DNA of 64,000 nt from Bolinopsis microptera (Eukaryota; Ctenophora; Tentaculata; Lobata; Bolinopsidae). The translations under genes and the position numbers were made by a program. The notes under the pieces were generated by a model that was given only the letters and a program-made list of their open reading frames with translations, did not search any database and had not been told where the DNA came from. Shown piece after piece: positions 31,320-41,644 of the stretch (its first letter is position 1; each line of letters starts with the position of its first letter). Location of the stretch: NCBI RefSeq assembly GCF_026151205.1, contig NC_087073.1:1366001-1430000 (forward strand). The letters run 5' to 3'.

Positions 31320-34300
31320 TTGTGTAGGAATACTTCCTAGTGGGGACTTTAAAGGACCACACCAGACAGGACAAGGAGATCATGGTAAATTCTACGTCAA
31401 CTAGTCAGACGGAGATCATCTTCGAGATCTATCACTTTCTGGATTATCATTCATAACCAGTAGTCGGCGCACCATTGATTTCTGCTTTCAAATGATAACT
31501 GCTAATACTCTTGTCGATTTTATTGCACAGAAACCAGCATTTGACCGGGACCGGGATCGGGAATAGCTCAAAATTGTCAATCCCAGTACCGGGATTCCCG
31601 GTGCCGGGAATCCCGGTCGATTACTGGTGCATGCAACTGGCCAGGTTTAGGTATCAGGTGATTTTTCCTGCAATTTGGTAGTTGTGAAATATCACCTTGG
31701 ATTTCTGTTGTCACAAAACGTACCTTTTTAGACCTTTTCTCAAAGCATATAATAGCATATAATAGCATATAATCACATATAATAGCATATAATAGCATAT
31801 AATAGCATATAATAGCATATAATCGCATATAATCGCATGTAATATCATTCGATCACATATATAATCCATTGGGTGGGCGAAAATTGTCCCCCGACAATTG
31901 ACCCCCCGATAATTGACCCCCGACAATGTAACTCAATACAACATCACCACATACCATACTCCTCACGGTTCTCTTGATCTAGGAAGAATGCACCTTTGTT
32001 GTGGTGTGCCACACTCCACATGGACAAATCTCACGATACTCTTGATTTAAGAAGTAGGTACTTTTGTTGTGATGTGCCACACTCCACATGAACAAATCCG
32101 CTAAATACTGAATAAATGCCGAATACTGAATGAATACTGAATGAATACTAAATGAATACTAAATGAATACTGAATGTATACTGAATGAATACTGAATGAA
32201 TACTGAATGAATACTGAATGAATACTGAATGAATACTGAATGAATACTGAATGAATACTGAATGAATACTGAATGAATACTGAATGAATACTGAACGATT
32301 ACTGAATGAATACTGAATGAATACTGAATGAATACTGAAAATAATCGCAAATAATAGCATATAATATCATATAATATCATATAATAGCATATAATAGCAT
32401 ATAATAGCATATAATTGCATATAATAGCATATAATAATAACATACGATCGCATTCGGTAGACTCAAGAATTACAGTTCAATCGCCAGCATATAATTGCAT
32501 ATAATAGCATATAATATCATATAATCGCATATAATAGCATTATATAATATCATATAATCGCATATATGATAGCTTATAATAGCATATAATAGCATATATA
32601 ATCGCATTCGGTAGACTCAAGAGTTATAGTTCCATCTCCAACATATATTCAATAATCGCATATAATAGCATATAATATTTTATAATCGCATTTAAATGAA
32701 TACCAATGGTCGTTACGTTTAAATAGATAAAATTAAATGTTTTAAAAGAGCGATCCATCTGAAGAAGTAGGCTAGGCGGGATTACCCAACATGTAGGAAT
32801 ACTTCCTAGTGGGGACATTAAAGAACCACACCAGACAGGACAAGGAGATCATGGTGAATTCTACGTCAACTAGCCAGACGGAGATCATCTTCGAGATCTA
32901 TCACTTTCTGGATTATCATTCATAACCAGTAGTCAGCGCACCATTGATTTCTGCTTTCAAATGATAACTGCTAATACTCTTGTCGATTTTAATGCACAGA
33001 AACCAGCATTTGACCGGGACCGGGGCCGGGATAGCTCAAAAATTGCCAAACCCGGTACCGGGAATCCCGGTCGATTACTGGTGCATGCAACTGACCAGGT
33101 TTAGGTATCAGGTGATTCTGCAATTTGGTAGTTGTGAAACATCACCTTGGATTTCTGTTGTCACAAAACGTACCTTTTTAGACCTTTTCTCAAAGCATAT
33201 AATAGCATATAATAGCATATAATCACATATAATAGCATATAATAGCATATAATAGCATATAATAGCATATAATCGCATATAATCGCATGTAATATCATTC
33301 GATCACATATATAATCCATTGGGTGGGCGAAAATTGTCCCCCGACAATTGACCCCCCGATAATTGACCCCCGACAATGTAACTCAATACAACATCACCAC
33401 ATACCATACTCCTCACGGTTCTCTTGATCTAGAAAGAATGCACCTTTGTTGTGGTGTGCCGCACTCCACATGGACAAATCTCACGATACTCTTGATCTAG
33501 GAAGGAGGTACTTTTGTTGTGATGTGCCACACTCCACATGAACAAATCCGCTAAATACTGAATAAATGTCGAATACTGAATGAATACTGAATGAATACTA
33601 AATGAATACTGAATGTATACTGAATGAATACTGAATGAATACTGAATGAATACTGAATGAATACTGAATGAATACTGAATGAATACTGAATGAATACTGA
33701 ATGAATACTGAATGAATACTGAATGAATACTGAACGATTACTGAATGAATACTGAATGAATACTGAATGAATACTGAAAATAATCGCAAATAATAGCATA
33801 TAATATCATATAATATCATATAATAGCATATAATAGCATATAATAGCATATAATTGCATATAATAGCATATAATAATAACATACGATCGCATTCGGTAGA
33901 CTCAAGAATTACAGTTCAATCGCCAGCATATAATTGCATATAATAGCATATAATATCATATAATCGCATATAATAGCATTATATAATATCATATAATCGC
34001 ATATATGATAGCTTATAATAGCATATAATAGCATATATAATCGCATTCGGTAGACTCAAGAGTTATAGTTCCATCTCCAACATATATTCAATAATCGCAT
34101 ATAATAGCATATAATATTTTATAATCGCATTTAAATGAATACCAATGGTCGTTACGTTTAAATAGATAAAATTAAATGTTTTAAAAGAGCGATCCATCTG
34201 AAGAAGTAGGCTAGGCGGGATTACCCAACATGTAGGAATACTTCCTAGTGGGGACATTAAAGAACCACACCAGACAGGACAAGGAGATCATGGTGAATTC

Positions 34301-35650
34301 TACGTCAACTAGCCAGACGGAGATCATCTTCGAGATCTATCACTTTCTGGATTATCATTCATAACCAGTAGTCAGCGCACCATTGATTTCTGCTTTCAAA
34401 TGATAACTGCTAATACTCTTGTCGATTTTAATGCACAGAAACCAGCATTTGACCGGGACCGGGGCCGGGATAGCTCAAAAATTGCCAAACCCGGTACCGG
34501 GAATCCCGGTCGATTACTGGTGCATGCAACTGACCAGGTTTAGGTATCAGGTGATTCTGCAATTTGGTAGTTGTGAAACATCACCTTGGATTTCTGTTGT
34601 CACAAAACGTACCTTTTTAGACCTTTTCTCAAAGCATATAATAGCATATAATAGCATATAATCACATATAATAGCATATAATAGCATATAATAGCATATA
34701 ATAGCATATAATCGCATATAATCGCATGTAATATCATTCGATCACATATATAATCCATTGGGTGGGCGAAAATTGTCCCCCGACAATTGACCCCCCGATA
34801 ATTGACCCCCGACAATGTAACTCAATACAACATCACCACATACCATACTCCTCACGGTTCTCTTGATCTAGAAAGAATGCACCTTTGTTGTGGTGTGCCG
34901 CACTCCACATGGACAAATCTCACGATACTCTTGATCTAGGAAGGAGGTACTTTTGTTGTGATGTGCCACACTCCACATGAACAAATCCGCTAAATACTGA
35001 ATAAATGTCGAATACTGAATGAATACTGAATGAATACTAAATGAATACTGAATGTATACTGAATGAATACTGAATGAATACTGAATGAATACTGAATGAA
35101 TACTGAATGAATACTGAATGAATACTGAATGAATACTGAATGAATACTGAATGAATACTGAATGATTACTGAATGAATACTGAATGAATACTGAATGAAT
35201 ACTGAAAATAATCGCAAATAATAGCATATAATATCATATAATATCATATAATAGCATATAATAGCATATAATAGCATATAATTGCATATAATAGCATATA
35301 ATAATAACATACAATCGCATTCGGTAGACTCAAGAATTACAGTTCAATCGCCAGCATATAATTGCATATAATAGCATATAATATCATATAATCGCATATA
35401 ATAGCATTATATAATATCATATAATCGCATATATGATAGCTTATAATAGCATATAATAGCATATATAATCGCATTCGGTAGACTCAAGAGTTATAGTTCC
35501 ATCTCCAACATATATTCAATAATCGCATATAATAGCATATAATATTTTATAATCGCATTTAAATGAATACCAATGGTCGTTACGTTTAAATAGATAAAAT
35601 TAAATGTTTTAAAAGAGCGATCCATCTGAAGAAGTAGGCTAGGCGGGATT
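31320..35650. repeat. Internal tandem array, unit 1,439 bp, three copies
   Basis: Landmarks recur at a fixed spacing: TGTAGGAATACTTCCTAGTG at about 31323, 32792 and 34231, and the frames at 33161 and 34600 exactly 1,439 bp apart. Units 2 and 3 look almost identical; unit 1 differs by about 11 bp in length. Each unit holds a CCGGGA-rich segment, a TAGCATATAA array, CCCCCGACAATTGAC motifs, an 11-bp TGAATGAATAC array, and a second 10-bp array. Unit 1 overlaps the inner end of the left inverted repeat. The junction of units 1/2 and 2/3 lies in a truncated tRNA-like sequence. Confidence 0.9.
32100..32340. repeat. 11-bp TGAATGAATAC minisatellite (unit 1; also in units 2 and 3)
   Basis: Near-perfect 11-bp repeats, repeated at about 33560-33780 and 35000-35210. 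The frames reading FSIHSVFIQYS repeats on the minus strand are by-products of the period (33 bp gives 11 codons). Confidence 0.9.
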
Positions 35651-35722
35651 TGAACCCGCATTGTCCTGCATAGGAAAGTTGCCGTTAACTCACTAACCTG
35701 AGGCTCCAGATGGACCGCTGTT
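35636..35722 (-). repeat. tRNA-like sequence at the end of the tandem array
   Basis: The minus strand carries a B box (GCGGGTTCAAATCCCGC, a perfect T-arm hairpin) and an A-box-like GAGCCTCAGGTTAGTG. It is flanked by AGCGATCCATCT and its near reverse complement, an outer stem. Units 1 and 2 retain only its 3' end as far as GGCGGGATT, so this is the only full copy. It is likely a SINE head rather than a working tRNA. Confidence 0.6.
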
Positions 35723-35887
35723 AAAATGAAAATATGAACATGTTTAACAAGATCGTTACGAATATCACGTGACGGATGCTATTATAACGTACTTGCTTCT
35801 TATTGGTCAATTAACTTGTCACGTAACCTTGACATTTCATTTACGAGCTTGTCAGTTTAAAATAATACATTATAGTTATAAATGGCT

Positions 35888-35970
35888 ATGTGGCACAGTT
35901 CGTTAGTCTGCCTGCTTGTGAAATGTCTCGCATTCACAGGGTCCCGGGTTCGATTCCCGTCTGTGCCACT
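35888..35970 (+). repeat. tRNA-like SINE head beside the right arm
   Basis: GGCACAG at the 5' end pairs with CTGTGCC at the 3' end (a 7-bp acceptor-like stem). A T-arm (CGGGTTCGATTCCCG) is present and TGTGAA/TTCACA can form an anticodon-like stem, but with a 10-nt loop. The oversized loop and unusual D-region argue for a SINE or tRNA pseudogene. Its downstream body (ATGTGGAGTGTGGC) runs into the right inverted repeat. Confidence 0.55.
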
Positions 35971-37195
35971 AGCTATGGGGAGAGCATCTGAATTTTCCAA
36001 GAATCTATTCATGTGGAGTGTGGCAAACCACAACAAAGGTGCATTCTTCCTAGATCAAGAGAACCGTGAGGAGTATGGTATGTGGTGATGTTGTATTGAG
36101 TTACATTGTCGGGGGTCAATTATCGGGGGGTCAATTGTCGGGGGACAATTTTCGCCCACCCAATGGATTATATATGTGATCGAATGATATTACATGCGAT
36201 TATATGCGATTATATGCTATTATATGCTATTATATGCTATTATATGCTATTATATGCTATTATATGCTATTATATGCGATTATATGCTATTATATGCTTT
36301 GAGAAAAGGTCTAAAAAGGTACGTTTTGTGACAACAGAAATCCAAGGTGATATTTCACAACTACCAAATTGCAGGAAAAATCACCTGATACCTAAACCTG
36401 GCCAGTTGCATGCACCAGTAATCGACCGGGATTCCCGGCACCGGGAATCCCGGTACTGGGATTGACAATTTTGAGCTATTCCCGATCCCGGTCCCGGTCA
36501 AATGCTGGTTTCTGTGCAATAAAATCGACAAGAGTATTAGCAGTTATCATTTGAAAGCAGAAATCAATGGTGCGCCGACTACTGGTTATGAATGATAATC
36601 CAGAAAGTGATAGATCTCGAAGATGATCTCCGTCTGACTAGTTGACGTAGAATTTACCATGATCTCCTTGTCCTGTCTGGTGTGGTCCTTTAAAGTCCCC
36701 ACTAGGAAGTATTCCTACACAAGGTGCAGTCTTTGGTAGACTCAAGAGTTACAGTTCCATCTCCAGGATGATGCTTGGCAATCAGCATGAAAATAAATCT
36801 TTGAAAAGATCTTTAATAGGTTGAATGCATACGTTGGATCATATTCACCCTGCTACTATATGCGATTATTTGCAATTATATGCAATTATTTGCGAGTATA
36901 AATAATAAAATGTGATTTTAAGAGATAATATACGTGATTATATATGTGATTAAATGTGATTATATGCTATTATATGCTATTATATGCGATTATATGCGAT
37001 TATATGCTATTATATGCTATTTTGTGGAATTATTTTGCAATTATATGCGATTATTTGCAATTTTATGCCATTATATGCTATTATATGCTATTATATGCGA
37101 TTATATGCGATTATTTTGCGATTATTTGCGATTTTATGCGATTATTGCTATATAATGGTTGTTGCATAGCATTATAAAACGTTTGTACTGCAGTT

Positions 37196-37885
37196 ATGAA
37201 TTCTGTAACCTGCTCATTCTGTGACAAGTCTTTTGCCAATAAATATAGTCTGTCCTCACACATTAGTAGGTATCATCGAGAGAACCGAGAGTCAGATGAA
37301 AGTTCTGCAATTCTACTGCCGCTGTCAAAAGCTAACTCAGATGTGACTGATGTCAAAATGGAGGGTCCTGATTCTGTATGTTCAGATGCTGATACAATAG
37401 TTTCTGAAGAATCTCAGCAAGGTGGTTCTAACTCTGATGTACCAGGTAGTGGTGATGATGAATTTAGTGGTGTAACAAGTAGCGATGATGAGTCCAACAA
37501 AGAATATAGTGCTAAAGAGTTAGAATCTGATACTGACTGGCAACACGTAGGCAAGCGGAAAGGAGTACCAATCAAACAACCAAACAGTAAAAAGATATCG
37601 AGTTTACTTAAATCTCTAGACGTCCTGTTACAAAGTAAATTGTGTAAAGAGCAAAATAAATGTTTTGACATTTTATTCTCATACATGATGAAAACCGAAT
37701 TGTTTGTTGTCTTGAAGCAGCGTTTAATTGACAGCGGAGAAGACCTAACAGATATTTTAAGTTTGGAAGAACGATCTCTATTGGATGCAGTTATCACCAC
37801 TACAAGTCTATCTGATGTAAACAAACTTATGAACGAAAACACAACTATTGTCGATAAGATTCTCAAACTTTATCTGAATAAGTAG
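37196..37885 (+). CDS. C2H2 zinc-finger/acidic protein, right-arm copy
   Basis: Exact mirror of the gene at 30157-30846: same 229 residues, same C2H2 finger at 6-28, acidic Ser-rich middle and helical C-terminus. It is transcribed toward the right end of the element, so the two copies diverge from the array in the centre. Identity of both copies means either very recent formation of the arms or ongoing gene conversion between them. The start is the first ATG after the AT-rich repeat, and no longer in-frame start exists because of upstream stops. Confidence 0.75.
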   Translation: MNSVTCSFCDKSFANKYSLSSHISRYHRENRESDESSAILLPLSKANSDVTDVKMEGPDSVCSDADTIVSEESQQGGSNSDVPGSGDDEFSGVTSSDDESNKEYSAKELESDTDWQHVGKRKGVPIKQPNSKKISSLLKSLDVLLQSKLCKEQNKCFDILFSYMMKTELFVVLKQRLIDSGEDLTDILSLEERSLLDAVITTTSLSDVNKLMNENTTIVDKILKLYLNK

Positions 37886-38109
37886 TTGGTGGAACTAACT
37901 ACCTGTACTAGAACACCATTAACGTGCAACTGTTATACAATGATTTATGTACCCAATCTTACTCTTGATGATTTCAATTTATGATTATAATGTTGACAAC
38001 AACAAATTATCAATTAAACGGTAGTTTTATTTGTCTCTCGAAATTTATCAAATTTATAACAAGCAAATTTAATAGTTAATAATAGTGAATGGTATGGAGC
38101 CTTAGCTAC

Positions 38110-38181
38110 TCCCTAGACTCGACTTTGAACCCTGAACCTTTTGTGCAGAAGACGGATGTTCTAACCACTAGGCTACCTAAC
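38110..38181 (-). repeat. tRNA-derived sequence in the right arm
   Basis: Mirror copy of the SINE head at 29861-29932. Confidence 0.6.
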
Positions 38182-38826
38182 AGTTGTTATATCTTAAAGG
38201 GTGAAAATGTGGTTCAGATACTGTAGCTATTGCTTAAATGTCAGAAAATTGATGATAAGACTTGTAATTTCCAGGAGTTCGAGCGATGGTAACCCTACAC
38301 CACATTTCGTTATGTCACCCTCTGCTTATTTGGAGTGGTGACTGGACCGGGGTAAATCGTGAAGAATCATTTGACCAGTAATCAAATAACTGGAACCTGC
38401 TTGGCAACCGTTTAATCTGACTTTAGATCCTTTAGACAGGATTATTGAATTATTCATCATGACGTTCTGACGGGTAATCAAGTGACTCCTGTCACGTGAT
38501 CTCGAGGTTCAATAACATTCATGTCACATGATGCTTAAGCTAAACACGTGACTGGTAATCAAGTGACAGGAACCTGCTTGGCAACCGTTTAATCAGACTT
38601 TAGATCCTTTAGTCGGGATTATTGATTGATTCGTCATGACGTTCTGGCTCCTCATTGGTCAATCAAATGTCACGTGACCTTGACATTTGATTGACGAGCT
38701 TGTCACGTGGTTACATGACATGTGATCTGTCACGTGACCCTTGTGACGTGCTGTCACGTGACCTGAGGGCGTGCTGTGAGTGGCTGGGGGCTACTTGATG
38801 ACTGGCCTTCATACATTCCCATCTAC

Positions 38827-38834
38827 TCACGTGA
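38827..38834. repeat. Right 8-bp target duplication TCACGTGA
   Basis: Directly followed by TTATGAGCCTGAGG, the continuation of the interrupted satellite unit. Confidence 0.85.
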
Positions 38835-39242
38835 TTATGAGCCTGAGGTCACGTGACTATGACGTCACCAGAGCTTTCAAGCTCTCTTTGACTTTGTTCC
38901 ATATCCAGATTGGGCGACATCTGTCCGAAAGCGACATCTGTCCGAAAGCTGAATTAGGGATTTCGGACAGATGTCGCTGTCGGACAGGAGTCGTTTTTGG
39001 CGACATCTGTCCGAATTTCGGATCATATTGTAATTTCGGTTCACATTCGCATTTCACAAGCTCACAGGTAATCTCGTGACGTTCTAAAGCTGATGTGATC
39101 CCTTAAGATCTGATCCATCGATACGTGATTGACTAGTTGAGAACAGGATCGTGCTAGCCGTACCCTAACAAGCTGTCGATCACATCACAGGACATGAGCA
39201 CATATAGGACAGCAGTATGGAGATCACTTATCGCAATCCACA

Positions 39243-39509
39243 ATGGCAACCAATCTTCAGTTTATCCCTGGACGCAAAAAAGGCTCGGAGAACCCTATCC
39301 TAAATGGCTTCAGATACGTCTTCGACAAGCGAAGTAACGACACCTCCTACTGGAAATGTTCGGAATTCCGAAAGGGTTGCAGAGCCCGCATCCGTACCGT
39401 GGACAGACAACTGATCACTCCTACTCCTGACCACACTCACCCTGTCCACCATGCTGAAACAACCGTCCACGTCATTCCTGCAAACTACATCCTCTCAACG
39501 AACCAATGA
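39243..39509 (+). CDS. FLYWCH-type zinc finger of the MULE
   Basis: Starts MATNLQFIPGRKKGSENPIL, then GFRYVFDK, SYWKCSEFRKGCRARIRT and finally HTHPVHHAE. This is the FLYWCH pattern: aromatic Y-x-F, W-x-C, C-R-A-R and the closing H-x-H. FLYWCH fingers bind DNA and commonly precede MULE transposase domains in animals. A TGA ends the frame at 39509, only 88 codons in, where the transposase should continue. Confidence 0.8.
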   Translation: MATNLQFIPGRKKGSENPILNGFRYVFDKRSNDTSYWKCSEFRKGCRARIRTVDRQLITPTPDHTHPVHHAETTVHVIPANYILSTNQ

Positions 39510-39703
39510 TGCTCTGGGACTCTGGATGGGACGAACGGACTCGTCGATCTTTCCTTTGGGGGACTCCTAAGAACGCAGATCATATGGTGGACGCGGAGCA
39601 TTGGGTAGTCGACGGTACCTTCAAATCCGCACCTAATCTCTTCCATCAGCTCTTAACAGTCCATGGCCTCTTCCCTGACGGCTGGCACCTCCCCCTCTTC
39701 TAA
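39506..39703 (+). pseudogene. MULE transposase core, truncated and out of frame
   Basis: Reads HWVVDGTFKSAPNLFHQLL then VHGLFPDG. This is the signature around the first catalytic Asp (DGTFK) of MULE DDE transposases. It lies in a different frame from the FLYWCH part, and the linker of about 100 residues normally between them is lost. The frame stops at 39703, before the other catalytic residues, so there is no active enzyme. Confidence 0.8.
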
Positions 39704-40127
39704 TTATATTGAATTAATTTATAACATTTAAATAACATTGAAACTATTGTCCAATTTATCGACATCAAATTAAAATAAACTGTGGTAGTAAACTATGGCT
39801 CAGATCATATCTCAAATTGGACATGTTACGTATACAATTTAGCAAGTAACAGTTTAGATCATGTCTCTAATTGGAAATGTGTCGTATTGAAATCAGGTCA
39901 CAATTTCGGACAGATGTCGTTTTTTTCTGGTACCCTGATTCGGACAGATGTCGCTTTCGGACAGATGTCGCTGTCGGACAGGAGTCGTGTTACCCCATAT
40001 CCAATATTTAATGCTTACTTTATGCTTACAAGCACTAACTGATGTTTGTCACCAAATTACTTGAAGTTCATACCAACGATCAAATTTTAAACATTAAAAA
40101 AAAAAAGACAATGACTAGTGTATGTGT

Positions 40128-40231
40128 ATGTATTCTGTGTAAAATTATCTTTATCCCGGTTGTTGCGACAAGTAAAAATGCTCTTATTAGGGAAAGGAGA
40201 TTACTCGACGTTTCAATGTAACTACATCGTA
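40128..40231 (-). mobile_element. PLE 3'-end fragment
   Basis: About 104 bp matching the reverse complement of 1158-1261 with a few changes. The open frame and endonuclease are absent. Confidence 0.75.
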
Positions 40232-41446
40232 TTACGTTCGTTTATTCTTGGCCGTTAATCAGACCCATGACATAACGCTATAGTCGGCAGTGACTGCAAT
40301 TTTCTTCAACAATTACTGAATTATCCATCCATAAAGTGATTTACAAAATGACACCTAAACCTCGTGTTTCGGTGTTCACTTAAACGGTACTTGGCGGCTG
40401 AACTGTGGTGTCTGACGTTTGCAGCTAGATCGGACTCTGCATGATATTGTATTAGCAAATTTGTATAGTGTATAATTGTTTAGTGTTTATGATACTCTGC
40501 AACCTGGTAGCACGGCTGACACAAAAACAAAATGTTGGCCTGGCTTGTGCATAACCAAGTAAATAACACGCACTCCGATAAAAGCCGTCTGGAGAACCTC
40601 CGCAAAATGTTCATTGTAGTCAACGGGCACAAAGAAGCACTACTAGCAATTGTGTCCTTTACCCTCCTACATAATTTGAACATTTTTGTGGCAAACTCAT
40701 TGAACAACATCTGAATTAAAATGTGTCTAGTATTAAAAGATTCAGTAAGTAATTTTTTCATGTACGCTGTACACTGTAGTTAGTAAATGCAAATCAAACT
40801 TTTTCGATCAGCCGCGCGCTGAACCAGTGTTGCACTAGGTAAAAATTGTGTATATTTTGTTCATTTTTGAGTGTAAATTAATTTATTAATTTATCACAAA
40901 TTATTTTATTATAATATAACCACTTATGTGAAATGGTTATTTTGACTTTAATTATTTGAACTAAATATGAATTGATTGTGGGTATAAAATAAAATTTGTT
41001 TTACTAAAATTTGTTTTACTAAAAAAAAAATCGATCAAATTTGGTGCGTATGCCCAAATATGGTCATATGGTTTTTGGCTCATAACTCAGTCATTTTTTG
41101 CCCAATCTTGATGAAAATTCATATACTTATTCAGGGGACCACTAGCTACAAGTAGAGCACATTAAATCTGGGTTTTGGGCATGTTCAGGGTATTTGGCTA
41201 AATTGGGCCTAATTTGAACCAAATATGGGCGTGGCTGCCCCGCGGGCACCGTTTGGCGGTTGGGGTCGGGGACCCCCTCAAAAGTTCGGTCACCAGTCCT
41301 AGTTTGTTGGTCAACTGCTATCTCGAAACCAAGTTTCACAAAAAAATCAGGGTGAACCCCCCCCCCCCCCTTAAAGATAGCATTATGTCATCAAATATGT
41401 TTATCAAGTAGCTGAATGTGATCATCCGGGATTTACACTAAAGGTC
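40232..41446. other. 1.2 kb without a recognisable gene
   Basis: Frames on both strands at 40480-40761 and 41142-41411 have no recognisable motif. A 14-C run lies at 41357-41370. Confidence 0.4.
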
Positions 41447-41474
41447 ATGAAAGTACGGTTTCCTAGTTCAGTTA

Positions 41475-41488
41475 CCCCCCCCCCCCCC
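41475..41488. repeat. C14 run
   Basis: Second poly-C tract, 104 bp after the one at 41357. It lies just before the SGNH-like fragment. Confidence 0.9.
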
Positions 41489-41509
41489 ACTCCGTCAGTT
41501 ATATCTTTT

Positions 41510-41644
41510 GTTAGCCTTCGAGAAGCCATGTTTATGAAAGGTACTGTGAAGGACTTATTTGGCGGACATTTGGAATTGGATGGGCTTCATTTAAGTAAAA
41601 TTGGGAATGATTGGCTTGATAGTATCCTTACAGACTGTATTTGA
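41510..41644 (+). pseudogene. SGNH hydrolase-like C-terminal fragment
   Basis: The frame ends REAMFMKGTVKDLFGGHLEL, then DGLHLSKIGNDWLDSIL and TGA. D-x-x-H followed by L-S-x-x-G-N is block V of SGNH-type hydrolase folds, as seen in ORF1-type proteins of some retroelements. Blocks I to III are not beside it; a fragment with those blocks lies downstream at 42740-43270 and may be of the same family. Confidence 0.4.

Larger units (their letters stand above)
29216..32020 (+). repeat. Left terminal inverted repeat
   Basis: About 2.8 kb, matching the right arm in reverse complement. Apart from a 10-bp unit-number difference in the TAGCATATAA array near 31740-31830, I saw no difference where I compared. 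The outer 370 bp is packed with CACGTG motifs. The arm also holds a SINE head, the zinc-finger gene and AT-rich 10-bp repeats. Homology stops at CACTCCACATG near 32020. Confidence 0.85.
29216..38826. mobile_element. 9.6-kb element with 2.8-kb terminal inverted repeats
   Basis: Ends GTAGATGGGAATG and CATTCCCATCTAC are reverse complements, and positions pair symmetrically around 34021 (coordinate sum 68042) over at least 29216-31577. TCACGTGA duplications flank it and a sister satellite unit gives the empty site, so this is an integrated unit rather than a rearranged repeat. Each arm carries one C2H2 gene transcribed outward. The 4-kb centre is a 1,439-bp tandem array plus tRNA-like sequences. 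No recognisable transposase is encoded, so it is either non-autonomous or mobilised by an unknown protein. The 8-bp duplication fits hAT or P-type mobilisation among known families; this is inference. Confidence 0.85.
36011..38826 (-). repeat. Right terminal inverted repeat
   Basis: Reverse complement of 29216-32020. The inner limit is at CATGTGGAGTG near 36011. It carries one more 10-bp unit than the left arm in the array near 36190-36300. Confidence 0.85.
38907..39994 (+). mobile_element. Mutator-like (MULE) element remnant with FLYWCH finger
   Basis: A 1,088-bp insertion in the satellite unit flanked by CCATATCC (38899-38906 and 39995-40002). Both ends carry GCGACATCTGTCCGAA motifs in opposite orientation, as direct and inverted copies near the termini. 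It encodes a FLYWCH finger and the start of a MULE transposase. An 8-9 bp target duplication fits Mutator-like elements. An internal deletion has removed most of the transposase, so it is non-autonomous. Confidence 0.8.
38835..40127 (+). repeat. Fourth, interrupted 1.41-kb satellite unit
   Basis: Continues the unit split by the 9.6-kb insertion. It runs to ATATCC at 38906, is interrupted by the MULE remnant, resumes at AATATTTAATGC (40003), and ends near 40127 where a PLE 3' fragment begins. The rest of the unit is missing. Confidence 0.85.

Noticed and set aside
35888-35970. Functional tRNA gene
   Set aside because: The acceptor-like and T arms pair, but the anticodon loop is 10 nt and the D region is abnormal; a SINE head is more likely.
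30865-37177. Many open frames reading YAIICYYM or IQYSFSIHSV repeats
   Set aside because: By-products of 10-bp and 11-bp AT-rich tandem repeats in the inverted-repeat element; periodicity equals the repeat length.
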